From contig PYST01000052.1 of the NCBI GenBank assembly GCA_003049485.1, positions 94,781 to 158,780 on the forward strand: 64,000 nt of DNA, in the 5' to 3' direction. This stretch comes from Ophioceras dolichostomum (Eukaryota; Ascomycota; Sordariomycetes; Magnaporthales; Ophioceraceae). Every line of letters begins with the position of its first letter. Positions within the stretch are counted from its first letter, which is position 1. Of the stretch, positions 1-11,908 are shown in pieces. A program made the translations under genes and the position numbers. Below the pieces are notes generated by a model, which did not search any database, was not told the DNA's origin, and worked only from the letters and a program-made list of their open reading frames with translations.

Positions 1-141
1 CATCGTGATTGCGCCGTCGAGACGGCCCTGCGGCGTTGTCCTAAGGATGCCCCAGTCGAGAGCGGCCTTGCGCACGGAACGGCCGCGCTCGACCGCATTA
101 ATCACCCAGGCGATATCGTCTTCGGTATATGGCTTAATCAT
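1..141 (-). mobile_element. 5' end of a pogo/Fot1-type transposase (partial)
   Basis: An open frame of 47 codons starts with ATG at 141 and runs off the left edge. It begins MIKPYTEDDIAWVINAVE and continues with RGRSVRKAALDWGI, then RTTPQGRLDGA. The pattern 'basic start, helix, G-x-S-x-R-K-A-A-x-x-W-G-I-x-x-T-x-x-x-R-L-x-G' is the psq-type helix-turn-helix found at the N-terminus of fungal pogo/Fot1 (Tc1-mariner superfamily) transposases, which binds the terminal inverted repeat. The DDE catalytic domain would lie outside the window, so intactness cannot be judged. I found no convincing inverted repeat between 142 and 2200. Family assignment rests on recognition of the motif. Confidence 0.72.
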
Positions 142-2299
142 TGATTGATTGATGCATTGCGATTTTTTTCCAACTTTTCCTATTTGGCGGTGAAATCTCA
201 TATCTCGTGGATAGGGTTGTGCGTGCGGCTATCCGTATGCAGGTGGCCGGTTGTTGGGGGTGGCTGGTTGTGGGAGCCTGCAGCTTACACGCCAACAACG
301 GACGGCTACAGGCGTCAGCCCTTGAACGTCGTCGATGAGGTGCGAGGGAGGATACATCCATGGATTGATAGGTGATATGTTCGCAAGCGGGTCATTCTAA
401 CACTGAAGCTGGAGCCGAGGCGCCTTCCAGTCACACGCATATTCCGGCACTATCATTGCATGCACCAGTCACTTACGGCCGGCGTATTCATCTGCTCACC
501 ACGGTCTACTAGTTAGTTGACGGAAGATCTACGATAGATAGGCACCTACCTATCCGGACGCCAAACGCCGCAGCCACCAACCTCCATGTAGTTAAGTTAC
601 GGGGCGTCCCGGTGCTCTGGGTGGGTTGGTACTGGGCATCGCCGTGTCGTGCAGGGGAACGAACGCTAGCTGGCACGCGCCATAGTAGCCATCTAGGTGG
701 TAGTTAGGGGCATTTTTAGAAACGGAAGGAAGACCACTACCAAACGGGAGAGCATGCAGCCAGTAGGTTCACGGTGCCCCCAGCGCTAGGACCCGATGCG
801 AGATCGACATGGCGCAGTTCTAGTTTCTAAAACGTCCCGGAATCGACTATGGCACCAAGAAAACATTAACGGGGTACGTAGAAGGCGATCATCAACCGTC
901 TGTTTTGTGTCGGGAGCCCGGTTTAAGTTCCGAAAACCAGCCCAGGGGGCACCGACGGCCACGGCATGGCCCAGACGGCATCCATGCTGATCATCGAGGG
1001 CGTCATCGGGGATAATATACAAAGCCACCAATTGGTGTCCCATCGCCACCAAGATCGCCCCGAGTGCTACCTGGAAAGCACCTCGCCAAATGATGAAGAA
1101 ACCCTCTCGCCGCTAGCTTAGATGACGAGAGCTGGCTGGTTGGACTGAGCGCCCCCGGAGGAGGCCGGACAGTCAGTCCCGTCGCTCTGCTCGGCTTAGG
1201 GGTAGTAGGCAGGAGGCCGCATTCCAAGGAGACACAGGAATCGTATCCTCAAGGTCAGTCAGTGAACAGAGGCGCGGATGCCGAACGACGGAGAGAGTGT
1301 GCTTTTTTCTCCCTCATATCACGATTTTCCTCATCACCAAAAAAGGAAATGTATGATGAAGATGATGACCCGATAGAGCTGAAGCAATCGCAGTGAGTCC
1401 CCCCTATCTCCGGTGGCGGGTCCGTTTTGGTATCGCTTGAACAGTGAATCCCAGAATCCAGGCAGGCCAAAGTTGACTCGACGGGAGCGGAAGAGGCACC
1501 AGTGCGGCGGTCATGCAAGTTCGACAGCGCATTGCTATTTTTACGAGCTAGCTTGGCACTGGCCAGAAAGCGCGGGGGTTTAAATCCCGGAAATCTGGTG
1601 CTCAGCACTTTGGGACGGCTGGGGACGGCAATATGGCTAAATGCGAAAAAAGCGGCGCCGCACCGGCCGGAGGGTATGCAGCTAGATTGCGGCGGCGAAT
1701 ACTGAGAGGTTATGCAGTAATGGCATTGGCTAGACCGCCCAATGGATAATTAGAATCCTCTCGGAGCGATTGATAGATAAACAGAGCTAGGAAGGGCGGC
1801 GGCGCGGCGATAACCGTGCGATTTCCAGGGGGATGGTGAATTAGACGATAGGTCTCTGAACCTGCAGGCCTCGGGACAATCCTTTTCGCGGACCACGGCA
1901 TGACCCATAAACGTCGTGCCGGGCATCGAATGCAATTTACAGTCGATAGAAAAAGGTAAAGTAACAGAATAAACCTCCGATTTTCCATGCTCCTTTTCCA
2001 GGATTATCTTTCGATCCGACACTATCCATTGTGGCCCTTCAAGAGTCCGGATCTCCGTTGATCATCAGTTCATCAGTCATAATAGAACGCCCGCCGCACG
2101 CTAGCCCCTCACCACTTCCTTCTCGCTCACCACGTTTTCGCAGCGGCACGGCATCCTGTGTTCCCCCTTGACCTGGGTTCCTTCTGTCCAGCTCTGAGCA
2201 GCTCGTTCCTACACCTACGCCAGCGAAGCAGACGCGACACAAGACTCTCCTACCTGCACCAAATCGCCAATGCGACCGCCAACCAGGAAACCATCGATC
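142..2299. other. Intergenic, no supported gene
   Basis: About 2.1 kb between the edge transposase and the DUF4360 gene. Short open frames exist on both strands, but none shows a recognisable domain, good start context or splice support. The part next to the transposase start would hold its 5' leader and terminal repeat. The last 150 bases are CT-rich, as expected of the leader of the next gene. Confidence 0.6.
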
Positions 2300-3095
2300 A
2301 TGAAGCCCCTCACCGTCTTCCTCGCCTCCCTACCCGTCGGCGGCGTACTCGCCGCTCCAACAGACATCATCTCGGCCCAGGGCAGCCCAAGCCCAAGCCT
2401 GAAATCGATCTCCTTCTCCGGCAACGGCTGCCCACAAGGCCACGCGCCGCAGATCGTCCCCGACAGCTCCTCTTCCTTCCCCTCCGACGGCGCGGGGGAC
2501 GGCGGAGGTCTGAAGCTGCGGTTCGACAGCGGCTACTTCCGCGCCGTGTCCGCCGGGTCCGGGTCCACCAGGCACACCGTCAACTGCCAGGCGCACCTGA
2601 ATACTGGTTCGGGGACCGGAGCGGGGTGGCAGATGAGCGTGTCTGATGTGGTGGTGACTGGGAGGGCGAAGAGGTTGGAGGCTGGGGCTGGGGTGCGGTA
2701 TTATACTACTGTGTTTTTCTCGCAGGCTGCTGGTAATACCGTAGGTTTCTCCTTCCCCTTTTCCTTTCCTTTTCCCCCTTCACCCGTGATTTCGTCATTT
2801 TTCTTCTTCGCAGCCCGCTGACCTTCTCGATCGATCGATCGATCGATGTAACCAGTTCACCGTAGAAGGCCAGCTCAAGAACACTCGCGAGGAGGCCCTC
2901 GAGGACGTCCCCGTGACGTTCCACGCCACCACGGGCTCTAAAGGCGCGGGCGTTTGGGGCCCCTGCACGACGGAAGAGAGTAGGAGCAGCCCCGGGATCG
3001 TGAATGTCAACTTTAGGATCTCGCTGCCGAGTGATGGGGATAATGCCTTTGAGGTCGAGACTGAGCGGTGGGATTTTAGGTGGAGGCGGTGCTGA
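2300..3095 (+). CDS. Secreted DUF4360-family protein
   Basis: Two exons, 2300-2740 and 2856-3095, joined in phase 0 (donor GTAGGT, acceptor ACCAG), give 226 residues. The start is the ATG at 2300, which opens a clear signal peptide (MKPLTVFLASLPVGGVLAAP). The mature part has the family layout: a CPQG motif near residue 44, an aromatic F-D-x-G-Y-F stretch, R-x-x-V-N-C-Q, and a C-terminal beta-rich half with a Cys pair (WGPCTT and the final RRC). DUF4360 proteins are small secreted fungal proteins of about 200 residues with no established biochemical role. The 115-bp intron contains a run of GATC tetranucleotides just before the acceptor. The gene is convergent with the zinc-cluster regulator downstream, 244 bp stop to stop. 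Confidence 0.85.
2829..2848 (+). repeat. (GATC)n microsatellite inside an intron
   Basis: Five GATC units sit in the only intron of the DUF4360 gene, a few bases upstream of its acceptor. A second, imperfect GATC/GATT run occurs at about 3302-3326 between the convergent genes. Confidence 0.9.
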
Positions 3096-3339
3096 GTTGG
3101 GTCGACGACGATAAGAAAACGAGCGAGAAAGAGGGCGAAGGAGGTTGGATTGGGAGGAGAGGCGCAAGGGCGGGAGATGACTGTCCTGGTCGGGTCGAAG
3201 AGAGCTGGCCGTAGATCGTTGCCTTCGTTCATAAGCCGTTGTTATATACCCTCGTTTTGGCTTTCTTTCCGTGTCTGTTATTGCTAGTCTATGATTCCCT
3301 TGATCGATCAATCGATTGATCAATCGGTAGATGTCGAAC

Positions 3340-6045
3340 TCAAGTGTGGTCGAGCAGCCCAGGGAACCCCGCCAGTCCGAGATCGTCGTGGCTGTCTACC
3401 GAGAGGAGAGCATGCGAGAGCGTGCTCGGGTCGTAGCCCAGGCCCGCGAAACTGGTGGGCGACGCCGCCGCCATGAAGTCAGGAAGGGGGCCGTAAGGGT
3501 CGTGGTGGGGATACATGGGCGTCGCCATCGCCACTGCCGTCGTCGTCGTCGCTCCGGCTGCTTGTGGGGTTTTTTCATCATCGTCATCATCGTCGTCCTC
3601 GTCGTCTTGCGATATAGCATTGGAAGCGTAAGACGCTTCGGGCGAGGGCAATTGCGAGGACGCGAACGGATCGGCGCCAGTCCCGGAGGCGGCGGCATCC
3701 GCTTGAGTCAAAAGAGGCGCGGACGCGAGCAATGAGGTGTCATCGTCATCATCACCATCGTCACCCTGCAGCCACTCCTGTCCCTGTGCCCCTTGCGCCT
3801 GCGCCTGCAGTGGCCGCTGCTGCTTCATGTCCAGATCCTCTAGCGTCTCGTCCATCTCCCGGATGGCCGACGCCAGGAAGCTCGAGCTCTTGGCCCTGAC
3901 CTTCAGGCTCCACCTGAAGTCCTCCAGCTTCCGCCGACATGCCTCGGCCTCGGCGTCGCTGCCGCTCGTGGCCCACAGCAGCGCGCCGTAGACGCCGATC
4001 AGGGCCAAGCTCTTCGAGGAGGCGAACCACCAGAAGCCCTGGAGGTGCTCCGGCCGCAGACTCTCGACGAAGGCTATGGCGTGGTCTAGGCGGGCGCGTG
4101 CGGCTGTGCGGCATAGCTCGCGGAGGTCTTTGCTGTTCGGTGGCTGTTGGTGTTGCTGCGGTTGCTGTTGCTGTTTCTGTTGCGAGAGCAGGGGTCTCGC
4201 CGAGGTCCCGGTGCTGATGTCGTCGTCACTGATACCGGTAGTGACGTCGCTGATGGCGTTGGCGTTGCTGGCGGCGGCGGCGGCGCTCGGAGCAGGAGGA
4301 GGACGAGGACGAGAAGGGGAAAGCGCGACAGTCCGCACGATACACCTGTGGATGACAATCTCGGTTGCGAAGTACGAGAGGTGCAGATATCCGTTCGAAC
4401 AGAGCTTTCGCGGCTTGACGTCTTCCATCCGCAGGCCGGGCGGCATGTCGGCTGCCCAGTTGCGGAGCTTCATTGCGATGGGCTTGACGAGCTCGAGGGC
4501 GCCGTAGAGGCTATTCTTGTTATCAACTGGCGTGCAATTCGGCTGTCCCTGCTGCTGCTGCTGCTCGAGAGGATAGAGCAGCTCCAGCGCCTCGGCCATG
4601 ATCTCGGTAAGGACGGTCAGGTGCATGAAGAGACGCCGGCCCTTCTCCACCTCGGTGCTGCCCTCCTCGTCATCCTCGTCCGCGGCGGACTCGGGGAAGT
4701 CGTCGAGCGTCAGTCGCCTGGCCTGCCAGTTGGAGGAGGAAATGTGCGACGGTCGTCCGTGGATCAAGGCTCCCCATTTGTCCTGCATGTAGATGGCCCA
4801 GGTGATGCGACGCCGCAGGCCCTTCTCCCACTCCGGAATGTTCCAGGACGAGCAGTCGAGGTGCAGGCCCAGCTCCTCGGCCACCGCGACGACCTGGCTG
4901 GTCAGCACCCACGAATCGCCTCCCGAGCGCTGCAGGAGGAGCAGCCCGGCTTGAAGGGTCGACAGCTTGGGCCGGTGGATCACCGAGGTCAGCGTCTTGG
5001 TGGCGGCCTTGATCAGCCGCTCTGCGTCGGGCGGGTCCTGGGAGGAGACCAGCTCGCGGTCGTACTCCCACCAGTCCATGGCCAGCACGTAGACTGCTGC
5101 TAGCAGGGGTGGGGAGAATTCCTTGTACGTGCGGGCGTACTTCTCAAGGAACACGCCCTTATGCAGGATCGGGTAGCTCGGGTGCACGATGCGGAAGTAC
5201 AGGTTGACCAGCGCGGGGCCGTGGGGCCGCACGATCTGCTCGATGGCCTCCAGGTCCTCCTCGTCGTCGTCGCTAAAGAGCGTCTGTGAGTCTGGCCGGC
5301 TGATGAAGACGGTCGAGGCGTCGACACGGCGGAACTTGGAGAACCTGGAGAACTTCGAGGCGATGTCGTCGCCGTAGCTGGGCCGTGAAGTCGCTGGCAG
5401 GAGGTCGAGGAGCTGCACGTCGTGCAGGGAGCTGGCGCCGATGTACTTGGAGTGCGTTGTGCGGTGAAGGCCTAGAGTTCGGTCCAAGAGTGAATGCGTT
5501 GTTGCTATCGTTATCTTTGCCGGCCCCGCCCCTGTCCCCGTCTGGACGGTGCCCGACGCTGTTGATGCAGTGGCGGCGACTGCGCGTTTGGTTGTGTCAT
5601 GCTTCTTAGCAGCACTGGGACCGGATGGTGGACTGCGTGAATTGATGCATCCCCGAAGGCTATCATCATCAGCAGCCATCCCTTGCTTATCTTGAGGGGC
5701 GACTCTGATCGATCAATCTTACATGTCTTCGCCATCGACATCAGCACTTGTCGCAATGGCTGCATTGGGCCCCGACCCGCCATCCGATCGCTTCCTCTTC
5801 CTCCTCTGCGGCTCGTCGAGGTAGGTGCATTCCCTGTGGTGAAAAGTGCAGAGCACGCATTTCGGCTGACCGGGCTCCTGCGAGCATCGAGACTTGCGTC
5901 GGCGGCAGGAATCGCAGGGTCGCTCGGCACGCGGGGCGCCACCTCTGCGTATCGGCGGCGGCAGTGGCGCCTGTTGGTGAGAGTGAGAGGAGTGCGAATA
6001 AGACGTCTCCGGACTGGAGCGGCTTGATTCTGACACATTTCCCAT
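3340..6045 (-). CDS. Zn(II)2Cys6 transcription factor, TamA/DAL81-like
   Basis: Two exons, 6045-5723 and 5632-3340, joined across a 90-bp intron (donor GTAAGA, acceptor CACGCAG, branch-like GCTGATG; phases 2 and 1 agree), give 871 residues. The N-terminus carries a complete zinc cluster, C44-x2-C47-x6-C54-x8-C63-x2-C66-x6-C73, followed by a basic tail RRKRKR. The middle is a fungal transcription factor homology region (LVNLYFRIVHPSYPILH and later WAIYMQDKWGALIHGRP). The linker and C-terminal third are low-complexity, with polyglutamine around 4140-4190 and 4550-4570 and long D/E runs near the end. The zinc cluster 'CVLCTFHHxxCTYLDEPQxRKRK' and the middle region resemble TamA of Aspergillus and DAL81/UGA35 of yeast, co-regulators of nitrogen-source genes. 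This ortholog call comes from memory and is tentative. A nuclear location is expected. Confidence 0.88.
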
Positions 6046-7426
6046 GGCTGAATGTGTGTCTCTGATGTGGGAGCATTAGGAGCAATGGGACAGTTCGTCG
6101 AAGTATGTAAGATGAGTTGAGATAGTGGTGTTTCCTCTTCGCTCCTCCTCAGGTCCCCCAGCTTTCCCCTCGCTTCCCCAGCCGCAATCTCGGGTATTGC
6201 CATGCATGCGTCCAGAACGGGCTACGCCCGTAAGAGATATCCCTCCTCCCCTCCTCTTACCTTTTCCCTTTTGGTCAAGGATTCGCGTCATTCGTCGAAG
6301 CTCTTATCAGTGATATGAGCTCCCAGCTGGGTTCAGCTCGGATCTTGCGTGGGGGCAGGTGGCTGGTGGGGCCTGTAGGTGGTATGCATGTGCTGACTGC
6401 TAGAGTGTTTACCACTTGGATGGGAAGGATATCACGTGGTCCCCTCCAAACTTGACGGTGAAGATGAGGGCATTCAGAAATTTGTAATAATACAAAGGGA
6501 CAACTTGCTGTTTAGCAAAAAGCAGAGAATGCATAGCGTAGCGGAGTTAAGGGCAAAGTCCCTGTTTCGTACTTTGGAGCGAGATCATAATGCTGAGGGC
6601 TCGGATAGGTTCGGGTTGCTGCTTGTACGGTCTGTAGTTCCTGCCTCAGGCGGCCGCCCACAAATTCTTCCCTTCTTCAATACTAATTTTGACTGATTAT
6701 TCAAATCTCGATCTTCTTCCAGCCACAGAGGAGAAACAGAAACACTCACACGACCAACTGCTCGCTTTCCGCCAAACGTCTACTCTTCCCCAGCGCTATT
6801 GCCATACGACTCTATTACTTTCACCTCCGTTGCCACGGTCTCATACATACCTCTTTATTCCTTTTCTCTTTTTCAGTTTTCTTTCCCTCGACTTTCTTTC
6901 TCCCAACCTCGTGGGTTTCGTTCGTGTCCTCTTTTTCTTCCCTTGCCCGCGAGACTTTCCCGATTTTTTCAACTTCCGGCTCGCCCTCTGCCTCTCGCTC
7001 TTTCTCAGCGCGAATTAGTCTATTTTCAAACTCCTATCTGGGTTATCGAAGTAACACACCGTACGCGTTCTGCCGGCCCTTGTTTCTCTTTGGGTTCATC
7101 TTCTGGCAACTACATCTTTTCAGCCTTTCGATAATCCCTCCTCTCAGTCATTCTATGCTCAATCAGTCGTCTCCCATTTCTCACTGCTGGACGAAGCGTA
7201 CGCCGTGGCGTTCCGACCTAATCTGACCAGGTCGACATGGCTCCCACCGAAACCCTTCTGTTCCCTTCTTCCCGAAAACGCCAACCAATCATGGGTGCTC
7301 ACACGCTAGAAACATAGATCACTGTGAAGCGAATGACGGTCATGGTTATACGCGTCGGTGTCTGAATCGAGCTCTATACTAACGTTTAACCGAATGTCTA
7401 TTACATGTAGGATCCCGAAGAACGAA
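6046..7426. other. Divergent promoter region between the TF gene and the F-box relic
   Basis: About 1.4 kb. The side next to the regulator start is GC-balanced. The side next to the F-box relic (6720-7230) is strongly T/C-rich, as in long fungal leaders. A splice-like pair occurs near the F-box start (GTCTATTACATGTAG ending at 7410), so the relic's 5' leader may once have been spliced. I see no protein-coding signal. Confidence 0.5.
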
Positions 7427-8576
7427 ATGCCTAGCAAAATTGTCATGGCTCTCGCCACCGTCTTTGCGGTCGCTTCCCTGCCCATCCGTCAGCATTTGCA
7501 AAATACCCTCATGGGCCTTATTCCCGAGCTTCTTCTCGAGATCTTCTTCCTGCTCCTCCCCAGCGACATCATTGCCATGCCCCAAACTTGCAAAGAGATG
7601 CGTCAGTTCATCGAGGACAATAGCGGCTACATTGGCAGCAGGTTGATCAAACATCGGTATGCCATCCTCGAAAAGGCATTCCGGCTGCCTAAGGCTTTGA
7701 ACGACCTCCCTCTGCTCGAGCGTGTTCTCTGCCTCCGAATCCACGACGCCGAGTCTGCCAGCCTCGCTTCAAACCCCTGGCTCCTCGACCTGCCACAGCT
7801 CAACGACCGGCCGGTCGTAGCCTGCCGCGCAGTCTGTTGCTGTCGGGAGTGCCAGGTGCGATGGAACCACCTTGTCAAGAATGGAGAACCTTATTGTGGC
7901 AATACGCTTCCACTATTCCACATGGCCTTCTATCAGCTTCTACTGTCTTCTATCGTCTTCTATCACATTTGTCAGAATTCGTCTCTTCTAGAACTGCCTT
8001 TACTATTTGTAATACAGTTCTAGAAGATTCTATAGTTCTTTACTCGTGTATATATAGAGCTCTTCTGAGCATCACATTCTCTAGCTAGATCTAGAGGACA
8101 AGTCCCTCTTTAGTAGTCTCGTTCCAAAACTAGAGCTGGCTTCCTCCCGTTCCTCACGTTATCAGGCTATCGATCTTGACACACCTCCTGACCGCCATCG
8201 ACCTCTCCCTCTGGCAGGGCGGGGTTGTGGACAACCGCGACGGCCAGCAGGCATTGCCCCTGCCGGCCCGTCGAACCGTGTGGGAGGAGCGGGCTCAGGT
8301 CGCGGTGGCCCTCCGCGCCATGGCCAACCGGCTTTGGCTCGCCCGGCTACTCGAAGCCCACCTGGACTCGACGGTCCTCTCCCAGCGTCGCCTCGCCAAC
8401 GACACAACAACGATGACAACAAGGTTACGGAGGAGGACCTGGAGGAAACAACGGACGGCTTCCTGAACCGCGTTGGCCCGGAGTTCCTCTGGTCGTCGTC
8501 GTCCTCGTCAGCGACAACCACTCTCCTGGAACGCGCAGACTACCCGACTGCACGGCTTTACCTTCCGGGAGGCTAG
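7427..8576 (+). pseudogene. F-box protein pseudogene, interrupted
   Basis: The first part (ATG at 7427) reads an F-box-like segment (LIPELLLEIFFLLLPSDIIAM then CKEMRQF) and continues to about 7930 with a C-rich stretch (CRAVCCCRECQVRWN). The frame then enters an AT-rich segment of about 200 bp and stops at 8023. Recognisable C-terminal family sequence resumes in a frame from about 8176 (AIDLSLWQ, then RLLEAHLDSTVLSQRRLAND). It shifts by one frame near 8405-8425 to read NKVTEEDLEETTDGFLNRVG and ADYPTARLYLPGG, ending at 8576. The arrangement F-box, 'LLEAHLDST', '(R/K)xTxxDxxxxTxxFL', 'Y.LPG' is that of a large Sordariomycete F-box family. An insertion plus a frameshift indicate a dead gene. A very unusual intron structure is the alternative. 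Confidence 0.7.
7935..8150. repeat. AT-rich insertion with 13-bp inverted repeat inside the F-box relic
   Basis: The base composition changes abruptly to AT-rich with TCTTCTA repeats. A perfect 13-bp inverted repeat is present: TCTTCTAGAACTG at 7984-7996 and its reverse complement at 8015-8027, separated by 18 bases, which could form a hairpin. Further TCTAG/CTAGA half-sites occur around 8080-8096. The boundaries are approximate. It may be a small non-autonomous element or a degenerate remnant; I found no clear target-site duplication. Confidence 0.5.
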
Positions 8577-9999
8577 TGGTGGTCGCCGCCGCCGTCACCG
8601 GCACCAAGCTAAGGAGGTGGATGGCGCTGGGCCGCGGATGAAGAAGAGGGGGGACACGTCGGGAAAGTGGACGACGAGCTGGAGCGCCAGCTGGAGGAGC
8701 TCGGCCCTTGGCAGTAATTGAGCTAGGGCAAGAACACAACCTGAAGGCAAGGTGGAGGCGGAGGCAGCAGGGGTATGGCGGATACCAACATAGTCAGTAC
8801 CTAGCTAAGCTGTGGATGCCTAGATACCTGCCGCGAATCTGTGATATGATACCGACCAGGCAAATACGATAATGCCTAGAGCTAATGATACCCCGTTCTT
8901 GCTTGGCACACCTCACGATGCAGTATTAGGTAATGGCCATTGGCATAGCACCTGTCGCTATGAATCGTGTCCGAGCCGGCCAATGGCAACCATCTTGCAA
9001 AGCACCCCCAGGTTGCCCCCTTCTTGACCATTTGACCTCGTGCTGCACTCGATGCACTCTACACTGCACTGACAGATCGACGACCTACTATCACTTTGTC
9101 TATCCTGCCACCACCTCCCGGAATCCCGGCGCAACCGAACTGCTCCGAACTGGTCTGATTATTCTTCCAAAGTCAGAACAAATCGAAAGGACGGTGTCTG
9201 AACGCTCAGGTTGTAAGATTTCCGCTGGGCCCCTGAATCTTGCGCCATCGTATTGTTATCTCCAAACTCCGAACTCTTGCAGATGTCCATGGTTCCTGCA
9301 TGGGTGAAAAGAGGTCCTAGACGTCATTTGTCAGCGGCGTTGATGAATGCGGCCGACCACCGTCTGGTATTTGTGGGCCCACTGCCCGGGTCACTGCACT
9401 GAACGACCAGTGCCGAGAATTGGCGACGGACCCGTACAGGTTTGGACGAATCAACATATGCGTGGCACGATCATGAGGTACCTAAGGTACCCAAGGCAGG
9501 TAGGTGATTGATCGTGTCTCTAACTTGCGGTCCAGGCTTCTTCGACATCTACAGCAGAGAACTGACAAATCGGGAATGGTGCAGGCACCAGTGAACCACA
9601 GAGAACTTACCCGGATACGAGCCCCATGCAGACGGCTTCCGGATGGCACGTCTCCAAGAGACCGTCCTCGAGACCGGGCACTTTGGATGGTGATGGACCA
9701 GAGCGGCCCGCAACTTTCGGGCAATTGTTTTGGCCGATGAATCCGTCCGGGGACTTCCATGAGGCTTCTGGGGGCGAATGATGCCATGTTGAACGACGAA
9801 GATGTGACAAGATAAAAAGGGGGAAGATGCAACTGCGGTTTGGACTGATGAAGAAGGCTTGGGTCCTCCAACAAAAATCCAACGACAACAGGCACGCCGT
9901 CGCTACCATCATCAGAACACTACTACAACATCTTCCTCATCACCAGCAAACGACGAGCTCGTCCTTCGCCCCTCATATCGACCAAACAAAGGATCCAAC
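8577..9999. other. Intergenic, no supported gene
   Basis: About 1.4 kb between the F-box relic and the NmrA-like gene. Short frames show no domain. A GGTACC/CCTAAGG palindromic cluster sits at 9477-9494. The last 150 bases form the probable leader of the NmrA-like gene. Confidence 0.55.
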
Positions 10000-11471
10000 A
10001 TGGCCGCACCGATCAAGGTTGCTGTTTTCGGCGCAACAGGAGAGACGGGCGGCTCCATCGTGGAGGGCCTCCTGGCTTCTCCCACGAACTTTGTACGCTG
10101 ACTGCCTTCTTCCTTATCTCGTCTCTGGACAGGTACCATGCCACACCTCCCTCCATGATAGGAAGTGCTGCGATACTAACAGTCAACCGAATTGGTTGAT
10201 TCACACCCGCTCACCTCGACCAATATAGGAAATCACCGCCGTCACCCGCCCTACCTCGACCAAGAAGGACATCGCCCAGGCCTTCCGCGAGAAGGGCATC
10301 AAAGTCGCCAGCGTCGAGCTCGCGGGTCCCCAGGAGGCCATAGTCGACATCCTCAAGGGGATCGACGTGGTCATCGCGGCCGTCTTCTTCCTGGCCCTCG
10401 ACGACCAGAAGTACATCATCGACGCGTGCAAAACCGCGGGGGTGAAGCGGTTCATCCCATGCACGTTCCAGCCCACGATGCCGCCGACGGGAGTGATGGC
10501 GTTGCGCGAAACGGTACGTCTTATTAGTTCGCAATCTACCTTCTTCGGGCTCCTCTCCTCTCCTCTCCCCTTGTCTCCAAATTTCCATCTCGGGGAGCTG
10601 AGGGCTCGGCGAGGAGCTTGTTGATGCTCTACCAACCAGAGGCTGGATATTATGTCCGGGGAAGATAAACATGTAACCCGACAATATCCTCACATCCGAC
10701 TTTCTATCAACTAACAACCGTCACTTGCTTGCATACAAAAACGCACAGAAAGAGAAATGGATCAACTACACCAAGAAAGCCGGCATCGGCTACACCGTCA
10801 TCGACGTGGCCTGGTGGTACCAGATCGTCTGCATAAAGCTGCCCTCAGGACGCACCGACTACACTCGGGTCAGGACCTCGGACCACCGCTGGCCTGGCGA
10901 CGGCTCCGTGCCCATAGCGCTGGCGGACCTCCGCTCCGTGGGGCCCTACGTGGCCCGCATCATCGCAGACCCGCGCACGCTGAACAAGTACGTCTACGTG
11001 TACGACGACGTGCGGAGCGCCGTCCAGATGCTGGACGCAGTCGACAAGGCTAGCGGTGAGAAGTCTGTGAGGGAATTCGTGAGTCTTTCTTCCTCCTTGT
11101 TTACTTTTCCTTTCCTTCCTCACTCGCCAATCATGCCATCCCATCATCATCACCATGAACAGGTTCTAACAACGCGAATACTACCTACCCCCCCTATCTA
11201 GATCCCGGAACAGAAGATTCTCGGAGACATCACGGAAGCCGACGCCATGCTGGCGAAGGACCCGAACGACATGGCGGGGTTGTTCCAGCAGGCCCTCAAC
11301 CAGTACTGGAACTCGTGGGGTCTCAGGGGCGACAGCACGCCCGAGCGCGCGAAGTATCTGGGCTACTTGGACTCGAGGGAGCTGTATCCGGACATCAAGC
11401 CGTTCACCCTGGAGGAGTATATCGACGAGCTTTTGGCTGGGAAGGTGAGGCCTGTTCATCAGGATCTCTGA
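10000..11471 (+). CDS. NmrA-like / isoflavone reductase-like NAD(P)-binding protein
   Basis: Four exons, 10000-10092, 10229-10513, 10749-11078 and 11202-11471, all joined in phase 0 with GT..AG introns of 136, 235 and 123 bp, give 325 residues. The N-terminus carries the Rossmann dinucleotide-binding motif GATGETGG (residues about 10-17). DVVIAAVFFLALDDQ follows, then a VKRFIPCTFQPTMP strand-loop. The central WWYQI and VYVYDD segments and the C-terminal TLEEYIDELL helix fit the NmrA/PCBER/isoflavone reductase group of atypical short-chain dehydrogenases. Members are either NADPH-dependent reductases of aromatic compounds or redox-sensing regulators, and the sequence does not decide between them. 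It has no signal peptide, so a cytosolic location is expected. Each exon ends at a clean donor (GTACGC, GTACGT, GTGAGT). Confidence 0.88.
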
Positions 11472-11908
11472 GGAGTGAGTCGACTTGTTGGCTTGGGTGA
11501 TGTTTTCGCGAGCGTCGATGCTATCTACACCAAGCTCGGATGGGGCGACAGATGACGCACGTGTGGACAGGACAGGTTGGAAATATACTAGCCTGCATTC
11601 TCAAGCATGACTTGCATCCACTCCCAGCGCCCCCGTTGTGTAAAGTAGCTGCCGCTTTTAAGGCATGCCTCAGTACGGTCAGATTGGGTAAAGACCGACG
11701 ACCACAAGAACGGACGAATCCCCAAAAAAGCGGCATACAAGACTACCTACCTAGGTACCTACCTAGGTACTAGTAGTATGGACGAGATCACCGTAAGGTC
11801 TCAACCACATAATTCGACTAAGAGCTCCAACGCTCCAATACCCGACACCTCCTTGTCTCGGAACGTTAGCTGGATGCCATTTTCAATGCCCTTCCGTGTA
11901 CTTCTTCT
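11472..11908. other. Intergenic with CCTAGG/GGTACC palindromes
   Basis: A 437-bp interval between convergent genes. It contains a nested palindrome at 11743-11770, two units of ACCTACCTAGGT followed by AC. No gene is seen. Confidence 0.6.

Noticed and set aside
4147..5103. 318-codon plus-strand frame
   Set aside because: It is antisense to the zinc-cluster regulator, whose domains are clear. The translation is Leu/Arg/Gly-rich shadow sequence.
5633..5722. An 18-base intron (5705-5722) for the regulator
   Set aside because: Phase would fit, but 18 bases is below the usable fungal intron size. The 90-base intron has better donor, branch and acceptor.
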